Notes: a model not told the origin generated them from the sequence alone. A stretch of 64,000 bases of DNA from an uncultured Collinsella sp. (GCA_900766165.1 CAAFUK010000055.1:1-64000); one strand, 5' to 3'; shown: positions 53,468-62,837, counted from the first letter of the stretch. Translations and numbers: made by a program.

Positions 53468-53626
53468 AGGGCCTCCCCTCCGAGTAGTTACCCTACATTC
53501 TATCAAATTGGGCTATATGTGGGGTAACTCAATCGTGTCCGCGCGACATGTGAAACTTAACATGCCGTCCCGCTCTGTTGCGGCGGCATGAATCAAAGCA
53601 ACGACCCTCTAAGGAGTTCGATAGTA

Positions 53627-53866
53627 ATGAGTGACAACGCAAAGCATCTCGCAAAGAAATGCGTAAAGGACGCGGGGCCGTGTCTCGCGCTGTGTCTGGC
53701 TGGCGCGGCGGTTGGGCTGGTGGTCGTTCTGGGGCCATTCGACGTGCTCCGAAGCGTAAGCTCGTTGCATATTTGCTTGGCTCTTGCTGGCGCCATGGCG
53801 ACCGGCGGCGTGTTCGATCTGATCTTTTGGGTGTTTGACCCGTTTGGATGGAAGAACGAAGGGTAA
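53627..53866 (+). CDS. Small membrane protein with two helices
   Basis: A 79-residue protein with two hydrophobic segments (CLALCLAGAAVGLVVVLG, and ICLALAGAMATGGVFDLIFWVF) and a basic N-terminus. AAGGAG precedes ATG 53627. It precedes three metallophosphoesterase genes. Function unknown. Confidence 0.6.
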   Translation: MSDNAKHLAKKCVKDAGPCLALCLAGAAVGLVVVLGPFDVLRSVSSLHICLALAGAMATGGVFDLIFWVFDPFGWKNEG

Positions 53867-53950
53867 GCCCTAAGGGATGGAATGCCTGGGGTTGGTATTG
53901 ATTCCCGGCGCCGGATTGGTCTGGGCCGCGCGATGCGGAGGTGTTGCTGA

Positions 53951-54706
53951 ATGTCCATTTTCGTTACTGGAGATGTTCACGGTATTGCCGAGTACGGGGC
54001 GAGCCGCTTCTCGTCGCGCAGTTGGCCGCTGGGTCGAACACTGACGCGCGATGACGTGGTGATTGTGGCCGGTGACTTCGGCTTTATATGGGGCGGCTCG
54101 AACATCGACAAATACTGGCTCGACTGGTTTGAGTCCAAGCCTTGGACCACGTGCTTTGTCGACGGCAATCACGAGAACCATCACCTGCTGGCGGGGCTGC
54201 CGGTGCGGGAGTGGAACGACGGCCTCGTCCATGAGGTGCGCCCGCACGTGCTGCACCTGATGCGCGGCGAGGTGTTCGACATCGCGGGGACCACGGTTCT
54301 TACCATGGGTGGCGCCGCGAGCCACGACAAGCAATGGCGCCAGGAGGGAAAGACTTGGTGGCCCGAGGAAATGCCAAACGAGAGCGAGATGGAGCATTGC
54401 CACGCTTCGCTCGACCGTGTGGGCTGGAAGGTCGACTATGTGGTGACCCACGAGGCACCGGTCGATCTGGCAGATGAGCTGTGCATGGAGTGCAACCGTG
54501 AGTTCTACGATGATTCGCTGCAGAACTTCTTGGGTGAGCTCGATGGTCGGCTCGACTATCGCACCTGGTTCTTTGGTCACTACCATGACGACGAATGGCG
54601 CGATGACAAGCATCGTCTTATCTACCAAGATATTGTGCCGATCGAAACGCAGCGTGCCGATGGATTGGGCGAGACGGCGAGCGACTATTCTAGGCAAGAG
54701 CGTTAG
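53951..54706 (+). CDS. Metallophosphoesterase (first of three)
   Basis: A 251-residue calcineurin-like phosphoesterase with GDVHG, AGDFGFIWGG, FVDGNHENH, TMGGAASHDK, THEAP and GHYHDDEWRDD. It resembles the third gene of this cluster more than the second. It may act on nucleotides or phospho-proteins; the substrate is unknown. ATG 53951 has a weak ribosome site (GGAGGTG further upstream). It is followed after eight bases by the next gene. Confidence 0.85.
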   Translation: MSIFVTGDVHGIAEYGASRFSSRSWPLGRTLTRDDVVIVAGDFGFIWGGSNIDKYWLDWFESKPWTTCFVDGNHENHHLLAGLPVREWNDGLVHEVRPHVLHLMRGEVFDIAGTTVLTMGGAASHDKQWRQEGKTWWPEEMPNESEMEHCHASLDRVGWKVDYVVTHEAPVDLADELCMECNREFYDDSLQNFLGELDGRLDYRTWFFGHYHDDEWRDDKHRLIYQDIVPIETQRADGLGETASDYSRQER

Positions 54707-54714
54707 GAGTCTCC

Positions 54715-55353
54715 ATGATCTGGTTTACCAGTGATACGCACTTTGGGCACGAGAACATGCTGCGGTTCAGCGGCAGGCCGTGGTCGACCGTTGCGCAGAT
54801 GAACGACGCCATCATCGACAACATTAATGGCAAGGTCGCCGCGGACGACGAGCTCTACATCCTGGGTGACTTCAGCTTTAAGATGACGGCCCAGGATGCC
54901 TACGAGCTGCGCAAAAGGATCGCCTGCAAGCGCGTTCATCTGCTGCCCGGCAATCATGACAAGGATTGGTCACAGCCCGCGGTGGCGGGTGCTTTTATCG
55001 TTGAGCCGCCCATCTGCGTGCTCAAGATCGACCGCCAGAAAATCGTGCTGAGCCACTATCCCATGGTTGACTGGCAGGGCATGTCGCATGGCGGATGGCA
55101 TCTGCATGGGCATATCCATAGTTGCGGCAGCGCGTATAACGAGTTCAACTGCAAGCAGGGGCTGCTGCGCTACGACGTGGGCGTGGATGCCAACGATTAT
55201 GCGCCGGTGAGCCTGGATGAGCTCAAGGCGTGGTTTACGCAGGTAGACGAGCCGGTGTGTTGCGTTAAGTGGCCGTGGTGGGTCAATGCCACGGGCGACG
55301 ATCAGATTGAGCACGAGCTCGAGGCATACAAGAGGGAGGTGGTGGTCCGATGA
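54715..55353 (+). CDS. Metallophosphoesterase (second of three)
   Basis: A 212-residue phosphoesterase of a different subtype: FTSDTHFGHENML, LGDFSFK, LPGNHDKDW, SHYPMVDWQG and LHGHIHSCG. This pattern is common in a family of stand-alone cytoplasmic phosphoesterases found in mobile and phage DNA. Its stop overlaps the next start (ATGA), giving translational coupling. Confidence 0.87.
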   Translation: MIWFTSDTHFGHENMLRFSGRPWSTVAQMNDAIIDNINGKVAADDELYILGDFSFKMTAQDAYELRKRIACKRVHLLPGNHDKDWSQPAVAGAFIVEPPICVLKIDRQKIVLSHYPMVDWQGMSHGGWHLHGHIHSCGSAYNEFNCKQGLLRYDVGVDANDYAPVSLDELKAWFTQVDEPVCCVKWPWWVNATGDDQIEHELEAYKREVVVR

Positions 55354-56075
55354 CGGTTTATGTGACAGGCGACGTCCACGGCGGCGTTGACATGCAAAAG
55401 CTCCGCGACTGGGAGCTTGGGGACAGTCTGACGAGCGACGACTACCTCATCGTCGCCGGTGACTTTGGCTTTCCGTGGGATTTCTCTGCCGAGGAATGCG
55501 CCGATATCGCGTGGCTGGAATCGCGCCCCTACACGGTGCTCTTTGTCGACGGCAACCACGAGCGCTTCGATCACTGGGCAGAGCGTCCCATGGAATTGTG
55601 GCATGGCGGGCTCACGCAGCGCCTATCGGACACGTCGCCCATACGGCGCCTGACGCGCGGCGAGGTCTTTGAACTCGACGGTTCAACAATCTTTACCATG
55701 GGCGGCGCCACGAGCGTGGACAAGGAATACCGCATACCGTATTCGAGCTGGTGGCCGCAGGAGCTTCCGGACGAGCGCAACTTTGGTGAGGCGCGGGCAA
55801 AGCTCGACAGCACGGGCTGGAAGGTCGATTACGTAATCACTCACACCTGTTCCACGCGCATGCTCTCGCCCACGCTCTATCCGGCACCCGGCTGGAACCG
55901 TCCCGACGTCGACCGGCTCACAGCGTTTTTTGACGAGCTGGAGGACCGCTTGGACTACAAGCGCTGGTACTACGGGCATTTTCATCGCAATGCCAATCCG
56001 GCCGAGCGTCACACCGTGCTCTACGACCGCATCGTTCGCCTGGGCGACGAGCTCCAACCCTGGGACGTTGCATAG
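55350..56075 (+). CDS. Metallophosphoesterase (third of three)
   Basis: A 241-residue phosphoesterase similar to the first in the cluster, with TGDVHGGVDM, AGDFGFPWDF, FVDGNHERFDHW, TMGGATSVDKEYR, THTCST and GHFHRNANPAERHTVLYD. GGAGGTGG precedes ATG 55350 inside the previous gene. The first and third are probably old duplicates flanking an unrelated paralogue. Three in one operon is unusual. Confidence 0.87.
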   Translation: MTVYVTGDVHGGVDMQKLRDWELGDSLTSDDYLIVAGDFGFPWDFSAEECADIAWLESRPYTVLFVDGNHERFDHWAERPMELWHGGLTQRLSDTSPIRRLTRGEVFELDGSTIFTMGGATSVDKEYRIPYSSWWPQELPDERNFGEARAKLDSTGWKVDYVITHTCSTRMLSPTLYPAPGWNRPDVDRLTAFFDELEDRLDYKRWYYGHFHRNANPAERHTVLYDRIVRLGDELQPWDVA

Positions 56076-56090
56076 GGGCGGGGCGTTTGG

Positions 56091-57107
56091 CTACTCAGCC
56101 GTTATGGTGATGTTTTCCCTGTGCGCGCGGATGACGTCCCAGCTAAAGTGCTCAACCAGTTGCTCGGCTGTGTGCGGCGTGGTGTCTGGCGTGGTGTCTG
56201 GCGTGATGCCTGTTTGTCCGGCGAGCCAGCCGAGCAGCGCTTCGGGCGTGCCAAAGCGGGCGCGGAGTTCGCCCAAGTCGAGGTCGCGGTCGCGCTTGGA
56301 AAGGCGGCGACCGTCCGGTGACATGAGAAGCGGAATGTGCGCGTAGCGCGGCGTGGGCAGTCCCAGTAGATGCTGCAGATAGATCTGGCGCGGCGTGGAA
56401 CCCAGCAGGTCGCATCCGCGTACGACCTCGGTGACGCCCATGGCGGCATCGTCAACCACCACGGCCAGCTGGTAGGCAAACACACCGTCGCTGCGGCGCA
56501 CCAAAAAGTCGCCGCATTCGGTGGCGAGCGCCTCGCATTGGGCGCCGTACGTGCGGTCCACGAATTCGACCACATCGTCTTCGAGGTCGTCGACGGCGGG
56601 CACGCGCAGGCGTGTGGCCGGGGCGCGCAGGGCGCTGCGGTGGGCGACCTCCTCGGCCGAAAGACCTCGGCAGGCGCCACGGTAGATGGGTGTGCCGTCG
56701 CTAGCGTGCGGCGCGCTTGCGGTGTGGAGCTCGGCGCGCGTGCAAAAGCAGGGATAGGTGAGGCCGGCGTCTTGCAGCTTGTGCACGGCGGCTTCGTACA
56801 GGTCCAAGCGATCGTGCTGGTAGTAGGGGCCTTCGTCCCACTCGAGCCCCAGCCAAGCGAGGTCGTCGATCAGCTGGACGGCGAGCTCCGGGCGCTTGCA
56901 GCGATCGTCCAGGTCCTCGATGCGCAGCACGATACGACCGCCCTGGCTGCGGGCCGAAAGCCACGCGCACAGGCAGCTGAACACGTTGCCCAGGTGCATG
57001 CGGCCCGAGGGCGACGGGGCGAAGCGGCCCACAACGGGCGCAGACGTGCTGGGCGCCGTCGACGTGGCCACGGCAGGCGTTGCTATGTTGCATGCGTTGA
57101 TATCCAT
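56091..57107 (-). CDS. gluQ: Glutamyl-queuosine tRNA(Asp) synthetase
   Basis: A 338-residue truncated class I glutamyl-tRNA synthetase-like enzyme that glutamylates queuosine 34 of tRNA-Asp. It has GRFAPSPSGRMHLGNVFSCL (HIGH-like), LRIEDLDDRCKRPE, zinc cysteines CFC and YRGAC, an ECGDFLVRRSDGVFAYQLAVVVDD segment, and MSPDGRRLSKRDRD (KMSKS-like). There is no anticodon-binding domain, as expected. ATG 57107 is preferred; an open frame to 57221 adds residues unlike the family. A short imperfect TPDTTPDTTPHT repeat near the end is unusual. Confidence 0.9.
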   Translation of the reverse strand: MDINACNIATPAVATSTAPSTSAPVVGRFAPSPSGRMHLGNVFSCLCAWLSARSQGGRIVLRIEDLDDRCKRPELAVQLIDDLAWLGLEWDEGPYYQHDRLDLYEAAVHKLQDAGLTYPCFCTRAELHTASAPHASDGTPIYRGACRGLSAEEVAHRSALRAPATRLRVPAVDDLEDDVVEFVDRTYGAQCEALATECGDFLVRRSDGVFAYQLAVVVDDAAMGVTEVVRGCDLLGSTPRQIYLQHLLGLPTPRYAHIPLLMSPDGRRLSKRDRDLDLGELRARFGTPEALLGWLAGQTGITPDTTPDTTPHTAEQLVEHFSWDVIRAHRENITITAE

Positions 57108-57244
57108 GCGGACGAGTATAGCGCGGGGCGCGGCGGGGGAGGCGTTGCCGTTGCTCACAAGTTGCCGAGGACGCGCATTGTGCGCGGCGGACACCGACTC
57201 AATACCTCGATTGCCGCCCACCAGCCCAGCCCCTTAAACGACAG

Positions 57245-57278
57245 AAACCCCGGCAGCTCTTCGCAACTGCCGGGGTTT
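57245..57278. terminator. Hairpin upstream of gluQ
   Basis: AAACCCCGGCAG pairs with CTGCCGGGGTTT around a 10-base loop, with short A and T flanks. It could terminate in either direction. Confidence 0.6.
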
Positions 57279-57613
57279 CCGCGGAAAAGGGGGACATGAT
57301 CCTCGAGCGAACGGCAAAGGGGCAAACCGTTTTCGCTCAACTGCTTTATGCCCCTCGTTCGCCGGCTCAATCAGCGCGCGCCGCACCCACACAAAGCCGC
57401 TACACCTGTGATGGAGCTATGAAGTGGTATCTATTGCTGGCGCGGGCCATGCCAAGGAGTGTCCCAGACTGCCGACATATAAGGAACACCTAACTGCCGG
57501 CTGCGGGCGTGACTTTTATCCCGTTTGGTACTCCGCTGACCTAGAAGCTCGCGTCGCAAGCTCGCAAACGTGGGACAATAGCGTTACTGGTATCACAGAC
57601 AAAGGATGTGCCT
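57279..57613. other. Intergenic region before DUF2207 gene
   Basis: I see no supported gene in this 335-bp gap between divergent genes. GACAAT at 57573-57578 is a possible -10 for the DUF2207 gene, and AAAGGAT before 57614 is its ribosome site. Confidence 0.4.
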
Positions 57614-59557
57614 ATGAACGCCCCCGTTGCCAAACCCTGTCGGCAGCGCCGCCTATTTGCGCGATTCGCTTCCGTCTGCGCGCTTGTTACGTGCGCACTG
57701 TTGCTGCTGCCCGCCGCCGCCCATGCCGACGGCTACTCCATGAGCCAAACCTATATCGGCGCTACGGTCGAGGCCGATGGCTCGCTGACCGTTGTCGAGG
57801 GGCGTCAGTTCGATTTCGACGATGACATTAACGGCGTGTATTGGGATATCAATACAGGCTCCAACCAGCAAGGCGGTTCGGTGGGCGTCGACGTGCTGAG
57901 CGTCGAGGAAGACGACACCGCGTTTAACAAGGTCGACAGCGCAAACAAGGGCGATCGTGGCGTCTACACCGTGGAGCAGTCCGACGGCGGCGTGAGGATC
58001 AAGGTGTTCAGCCCTCACGAGAGCGGCGACAGCGCGATCTTTTACGTGAGCTACACCATGACCGGCGCGGTCATGAACTGGTCCGATACCGCCGAGCTCT
58101 ACTGGAAGTTTGTGGGCGACGGCTGGTCGGCGGATTCCGATGACGTCGAGATGGAGCTCTACTTCGCAAATGCCGCCACCGGGACCCCGGCGACCAAGGG
58201 CGACAACTTCCGCGCATGGGGTCACGGTCCGCTGACGGGCGACGTGTCGCTCGACGCGGACGAGCCTATGGTCACCTATACCATTCCCTGCGTGCATCAG
58301 GGCGAGTTCGCCGAGGCACGTGTGGTCTTTCCAAGCGATTGGGTACCGCAGCTTGCCGCCTCGAGCGAGGAACGCCTGCCGACGATCCTAAGCGAGGAGA
58401 AAGCCTGGGCCGAGGAGGCCAATGCCCGCCGTGCCCATGCGCGCATGATCGCCAACGTGCTTGCCGTGGTGAGTGTTGTCGCGGCGGTGGCCTTTACCGG
58501 CACAATCGTCGTGCTCAAGCTGCGTAAGCCCAAGCCCAAGCCGCTTTTCCAGGACGAATATTTCCGCGATGTGCCCTCGGCAGACCATCCCGCCGTGCTT
58601 TCGGCTCTTATGAGCTGGAACGAGGTGCCCGACCAGGCATATATCGCTACACTCATGAAGCTCACTGACGACCGCGTGATTAGGCTCGAGCAGGCGACCG
58701 TGACTAAGGCCAAGAAGGGCCTGTTGGGGCGCGAAAAAGAAGAGCAGACGTACCGCGTGACGGTGAGTGATGCGGGCTGGAAATCGGCCAAGGGCATTGA
58801 CCGCATGGTGCTCAAGGTCTTCTTTGCCGGCGTTAAGCCAGACGAGAACGGCGATCGCTCGCGCACGTTCGACGAGCTGCAGCATTACGTCAAGCAGCAC
58901 GCTACGCCCGTGGGCGACAAGCTCGAGGACTATCAGAATACCGTTAAGGGCAAGCTGGCCGACAGCGAGTATGTTGCTTCGGACGGTATTGTCTCGATGG
59001 TGTTTTGCCTGGTCCTTGGTATCTTGGTCGCCTTTATTCCCGTAGGCTCCATCTTCTTTACCGATGGTGCGCAGGTGAATATTATCGCCGCGGTGATTGC
59101 GGTGCCCATCGTGCTGGTGGGCATTGGCGTGGGCCTTACCTTCCGCCGCTTTACGCCGGAGGGTGCCGAGGTGGCGGCCCGTTGCAAGGCTCTTAAGCAT
59201 TGGCTCGAGGACTTCACGCGCCTCAAGGAAGCCGTCCCCGGCGATCTGGTCCTGTGGAATAAACTACTGGTGATGGGCGCGGCGCTGGGCGTTTCGAAGG
59301 AAGTCTTGCGCCAGCTTGCCGAGGCCGTGCCGCCCGAGGTGCGCGAGGCTGACGGCTTCTACGACAATTACCCCTGCTACTGGTGGTACTACCATCATTA
59401 CGGCAACCAGTCCCCGCTCGATTCGTTCGATAGCGTGTATCACGAGAGTATCCGCGAGCTGGCTTCGAGTTCCGATAGCTCCGGTGGCGGCGGAGGCGGC
59501 GGCTTCTCTGGTGGCGGCGGTGGTGGCGCTGGCGGAGGCGGCGGCGGAACGTTCTAA
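57614..59557 (+). CDS. DUF2207 family membrane protein
   Basis: A 647-residue protein. A signal peptide (about residues 18-38, ALVTCALLLLPAAAHA) is followed by the extracytoplasmic beta-rich DUF2207 domain (VEADGSLTVVEGRQFDFD, then FYVSYTMTGAVMNWSDTAELYWKFVG). A transmembrane helix lies at about 278-300 and two more around 455-505 (VSMVFCLVLGILVAFIPVG, IIAAVIAVPIVLVGIGVGL). The end is glycine-rich (long GGGGG runs). This is the usual family layout. DUF2207 proteins are membrane proteins of unknown role. ATG 57614 follows AAAGGAT. Confidence 0.9.
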   Translation: MNAPVAKPCRQRRLFARFASVCALVTCALLLLPAAAHADGYSMSQTYIGATVEADGSLTVVEGRQFDFDDDINGVYWDINTGSNQQGGSVGVDVLSVEEDDTAFNKVDSANKGDRGVYTVEQSDGGVRIKVFSPHESGDSAIFYVSYTMTGAVMNWSDTAELYWKFVGDGWSADSDDVEMELYFANAATGTPATKGDNFRAWGHGPLTGDVSLDADEPMVTYTIPCVHQGEFAEARVVFPSDWVPQLAASSEERLPTILSEEKAWAEEANARRAHARMIANVLAVVSVVAAVAFTGTIVVLKLRKPKPKPLFQDEYFRDVPSADHPAVLSALMSWNEVPDQAYIATLMKLTDDRVIRLEQATVTKAKKGLLGREKEEQTYRVTVSDAGWKSAKGIDRMVLKVFFAGVKPDENGDRSRTFDELQHYVKQHATPVGDKLEDYQNTVKGKLADSEYVASDGIVSMVFCLVLGILVAFIPVGSIFFTDGAQVNIIAAVIAVPIVLVGIGVGLTFRRFTPEGAEVAARCKALKHWLEDFTRLKEAVPGDLVLWNKLLVMGAALGVSKEVLRQLAEAVPPEVREADGFYDNYPCYWWYYHHYGNQSPLDSFDSVYHESIRELASSSDSSGGGGGGGFSGGGGGGAGGGGGGTF

Positions 59558-59570
59558 CGGTCGCAAATCC

Positions 59571-59619
59571 TGGGATGGGCTTTCCCTGACAGCTGTCGGG
59601 GAAAGCCCATCCCATTTTT
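59571..59619 (+). terminator. Strong rho-independent terminator
   Basis: TGGGATGGGCTTTCCC pairs with GGGAAAGCCCATCCCA, followed by TTTTT. Confidence 0.95.
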
Positions 59620-59670
59620 ATGTGTCGGCAGGGGCCGATTCTTCCGATTTCTACTCTGTCAGGAGGGGTA

Positions 59671-59902
59671 GTGGGCAAAAAATGCCAAATATGAGTACTG
59701 CTGCTGCGTTGGTCACATATATTTGCGCATAATAATAGCCTCCTAATGAGAATAACTCTCGTTAGGAGCCAGTTTTATTGAACATTTGGGGAGATACGTC
59801 AGCTCGTCCGGCTGACCGCCATGTCTAAAAGCCTCAAAAATGCCCCAAATCGCTGCTACTAAAAAGGTAACAGTACTCATATTTGACGTTTTTTTGCCCA
59901 CG
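59671..59902. repeat. 232-bp MITE-like element with 30-bp terminal inverted repeats
   Basis: The left end GTGGGCAAAAAA (59671-) runs to CAAATATGAGTACTG. The right end is its inverse, CAGTACTCATATTTG continuing to TTTTTTTGCCCAC, ending at 59901. The middle contains the palindrome CTCCTAATGAG/CTCTCGTTAGGAG (59741-59769). No supported gene lies inside. It is probably a non-autonomous transposable element. Confidence 0.78.
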
Positions 59903-59990
59903 GACTCTTGGATCGGCATCGAAAACGAACCGGACGGCACTTAGGGACGTTCCTTTTAATATGAGCAGGACATTGTCAAGAGGCAAAATC

Positions 59991-60022
59991 GGGCCTGGCC
60001 CCAACGATATGGGGTCAGGCCC
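59991..60022. other. Hairpin in intergenic region
   Basis: GGGCCTGGCCCCA pairs with TGGGGTCAGGCCC (one mismatch) around ACGATA. The rest of 59903-60279 has no supported gene. Confidence 0.5.
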
Positions 60023-60279
60023 TCTCCCTATATCAACCCGTCCGCGGCGACCTCGGCGTGTCTTCCCGACGCTCGTCTTTGCAGTTTAATATCCGCCCGT
60101 GGCGATCTCTCGCTGGGCAATCCGTTGCTACGGCTGAGGCTTCTACGTCGAACCGACAGTCTGCGCACGCGTGTGGCGCCCTGGGCGCTCGCAGAAAAGG
60201 GACCTGAGGTTCGCCTCAACGGCTTCGGATCCAACCGCTTCCGGGGTGATCGGCTTATGTGCGGGGGACCGCCCCCCCC

Positions 60280-60636
60280 CTACGCCTCCTCGGCCATGAG
60301 GCCGACCGCCCACACCCAGCAGGCGAGCTCGCGCGCCGTGGCGACGTTCTGCCGTGGACCCCGCGCGCGAGCAGGGCCTCGCGCCTCTCGACCGGCCTCC
60401 GCACGCCCTTGGCGGCATGCCTGCGGGCGCCCGGGTCCGGGGCCTGGCCCCTGGCGAGGCCCTTCGGCCGCGCGGAGCACGTCGGGTAGTGCCACGCGGC
60501 CTCGACCAGAGCCTTCCTCAGGTGCTTGTTGCCGGCCTTGGTGATCGCGCCCCTGCGGTCGCTCTCCCCGCTGGAGTGCTCGGAGGGCGTCAGGCCGACC
60601 CACGCCGCGAACGAGCGGGCGTTCGACTGGATAGAA
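60280..60636 (-). pseudogene. Truncated, frameshifted IS110-family transposase C-terminus
   Basis: On the minus strand, from about 60636, the translation reads SNARSFAAWVGLTPSEHSSG, then ESDRRGAITKAGNKHLRKAL. This is the C-terminal DNA-binding part of IS110/IS116/IS902 transposases. About 150 bp on, the reading frame shifts, and the typical ending TARELACWVWAVGLMAEE appears in another frame before the stop at 60280-60282. The N-terminal catalytic DEDD domain is missing. It is cut off by the galM terminator. Confidence 0.8.
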
Positions 60637-60669
60637 AAACGCCCGTCGGCGGTGGTGCCGGCGGGCGTT
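60634..60669 (-). terminator. Terminator of galM
   Basis: On the minus strand AACGCCCGCCGGC pairs with GCCGACGGGCGTT and TTTC follows, just after the galM stop. Confidence 0.85.
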
Positions 60670-60695
60670 GCTGTGCAATATGTCGCGTTGTGGGC

Positions 60696-61748
60696 CTAGT
60701 GCCTCATAAAGTGGTATTCGATCACATTGCTGTATGGGTGACCCGGGCCCACAATGCCCTGCGGGAACAGCGGCTGGTGCGGCGTGTCGGGGTACATCTC
60801 TGCCTCGAGGGCAAAGCCGGCGCCCCAGCTATAGTTGGCATCGTCTTTGGCGTGTTCGTCGCCCAGCCAGTTGCCGGTGTAGAGCTGCACGCCCGGGGCA
60901 GTGGTGTAATAGTCCAGCTCACGGCCGGTCCACATCTCCTCGACGTGCATCGCGCGGCGCAGATTACGGCCGTACTGATAGCCATCGATGCACAGACAGT
61001 GATCGTAGCCACGGGCCTGCTTAATCTGCGGATCGTCGGTCTCCATGCCAGGCGCGACGGGGCGCAGCTCGCGAAAGTCAAACGGCGTGCCCTCGACCGG
61101 AGCAATCTCGCCGGTGGGGATGTTCTGCTCGTTGATGGGCAGGTAGTGGGCAGCGTTGGCAACAAAGAAGTGCTCGCAGTCCATGCCGGCGTTATGGCCG
61201 GCAAGGTTAAAGTACGTGTGGTTGGTCATGGACACGTAGGTGGCGCGGTCGCTCTCGCAGCCGTATTCGATACGGAAGCGGCCGGTGCGTGTCACGGTAA
61301 ACACGGCCGTAAAGGTGCGGTTGCCGGGCAGGCCCAGCTCACCGTCCTCAAGCGAGGTGGTCATGCGCACGGCGTTATGGACCTCGTCGAGCTCAACATC
61401 CCACACGCGCTTGTGCAGACCATGCTCAAGATCGCTGTGCAGGTTGTTGACGCCTTCGTTGGCCGGCATATGCCAGTCCGTGCCGGCGATGGTGATCGTG
61501 GCGCCCGCGGTGCGGTTTGCCACGGGGCCGATGGTCGCGCCAAAGCAGGCGGGGTTGTCAAAGTAATCCTCGAGCTTATCGAAGCCCAGCACCACATCGC
61601 GCACGTTGCCGGGAATGTCGGGCACGTCGATGCCCAGCACGGTGGCGCCATAGTCCATAATGCGAACGCAGATCTCGGGCCCGTTGAGGGTGTAACGATG
61701 AACGGGGGTACCGCACGGCGCGGTGCCGAAAAGCTCGGAAGTGATCAT
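60696..61748 (-). CDS. galM: Aldose 1-epimerase (galactose mutarotase)
   Basis: A 350-residue beta-sandwich enzyme interconverting alpha and beta anomers. GATIGPVANRTAGATITIAG and NLHSDLEHGLHKRVWDVE are usual family features. The catalytic histidine is in VSMTNHTYFNLAGH, and the other active-site parts are DHCLCIDGYQ and GVQLYTGNWL. ATG 61748 is preferred over the open frame to 61808. It is divergent from the DeoR regulator, which may control it. Confidence 0.93.
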   Translation of the reverse strand: MITSELFGTAPCGTPVHRYTLNGPEICVRIMDYGATVLGIDVPDIPGNVRDVVLGFDKLEDYFDNPACFGATIGPVANRTAGATITIAGTDWHMPANEGVNNLHSDLEHGLHKRVWDVELDEVHNAVRMTTSLEDGELGLPGNRTFTAVFTVTRTGRFRIEYGCESDRATYVSMTNHTYFNLAGHNAGMDCEHFFVANAAHYLPINEQNIPTGEIAPVEGTPFDFRELRPVAPGMETDDPQIKQARGYDHCLCIDGYQYGRNLRRAMHVEEMWTGRELDYYTTAPGVQLYTGNWLGDEHAKDDANYSWGAGFALEAEMYPDTPHQPLFPQGIVGPGHPYSNVIEYHFMRH

Positions 61749-61953
61749 TTGGTTCCTAACATCGAGGTATTTCCGACAAACTGTAGCGCGAACACGCGAG
61801 ATTATCACTACACCCCACTAAAGCAGGGGGTATTTTTCTCAAAAAAGTGATGATTGGAGCTGTGCGGGCGTTCATTTCTGACGCGCGCGAGTCTGATACA
61901 ATTTGTTCGTTATTGTTTGAATTGACGTGAGCGTGGAACAGCGAGGACTCATC

Positions 61954-62718
61954 GTGATTAAAGCGGAGCGACAGGATAAGGTTCGGCAGCTGCTCGAGGA
62001 ACAGGGAACGGTCTCGGTCAAGGAGATTTCGGATGCGTTAGGTGTCTCGGATATGACGATCCGCCGTGACCTTGAGGAGCTTGCGAGCCTGGGCGAGATC
62101 GAGCGCGTGCACGGCGGAGCCCGCAGTGCGCAGAGCCGTCCACACGCTATGCTGCGCCATGAGTATTCGCACAGCGAAAAGCGCACGAAGCATGCCGAGG
62201 AAAAGTTGCAGATTGCGCGCCGCGCCGTTGGGCTCATCGAGGAGGGCTCGACCATCTTTTTGGGGACGGGCACTACAGTTGAGCAGATGGCCTCGATGCT
62301 GCCGGCGTGCCGCCTACGCATCGTGACTAATTCGCTTTCGGTGTTTAATCTGCTCGAGGCGCGCGAAGACTGCGACCTGTGTCTCGTGGGCGGTATGTAC
62401 CGTCGCCGCACTGCCGCCTTTGTGGGCCCCACGGCCGAGGACACCTTGCGCGCACTGGGGATCGACGCAGCCTTTATCGGCGCAAACGGCATTCTGGACG
62501 GCGACGTGTCTACGTCTAACATGGAAGAGGGCCGCATCCAGCAGCTCGCCTTTAGCAAGGCCGATTCACGCTACCTCATCGCCGACTCCAGCAAGATCGG
62601 CAAGCGCGACTTCTACACCTTCTGCCGTCTGGACAGCCTGGACGCCGTAGTGTGCGAGCCGAGTATCTCGGTCGAGGACCGCGCCGCCATCGAGGAGCAC
62701 ACGCAGGTCATTTGCTAG
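61954..62718 (+). CDS. DeoR-family transcriptional regulator
   Basis: A 254-residue sugar-catabolism repressor. The N-terminal winged helix is KAERQDKVRQLLEEQGTVSV, ISDALGVSDMTIRRDLEEL and the signature ERVHGGAR. The C-terminal effector domain has IFLGTGTTVEQMA, VTNSLSVFNLL and AFIGANGI, as in proteins that sense phosphorylated sugars. GTG 61954 gives the usual N-terminus (MIKAERQDK) and follows GAGGAC; a GTG at 61927 is possible. It is divergent from galM, so regulation of galM or a nearby sugar operon is likely. Confidence 0.88.
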   Translation: MIKAERQDKVRQLLEEQGTVSVKEISDALGVSDMTIRRDLEELASLGEIERVHGGARSAQSRPHAMLRHEYSHSEKRTKHAEEKLQIARRAVGLIEEGSTIFLGTGTTVEQMASMLPACRLRIVTNSLSVFNLLEAREDCDLCLVGGMYRRRTAAFVGPTAEDTLRALGIDAAFIGANGILDGDVSTSNMEEGRIQQLAFSKADSRYLIADSSKIGKRDFYTFCRLDSLDAVVCEPSISVEDRAAIEEHTQVIC

Positions 62719-62774
62719 CTAACGCCACGGGATTGCCAATGGGCGATGCGGGAGGACTTTTACCTCCTGTCATT

Positions 62775-62828
62775 GTGGAAACCAGCGCGTCAGCGCTACG
62801 CAATATGACGCGCAAATGAGGATTCCAC
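62775..62828. other. Imperfect hairpin after DeoR gene
   Basis: GTGGAA and GCGCGTCA are inverted as TGACGCGC and TTCCAC with unpaired stretches between. It may be a terminator or part of the adjoining repeat region. Confidence 0.4.
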
Positions 62829-62837
62829 TATCAAATC

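Noticed and set aside
59743..59940. 65-codon minus-strand frame as a gene
   Set aside because: It spans the inverted-repeat end of the 59671-59902 element and has no ribosome site or recognisable product.
60354..61850. 498-codon plus-strand open frame
   Set aside because: Antisense to galM and the IS110 remnant; the translation has no recognisable domain, and galM is clear on the other strand.
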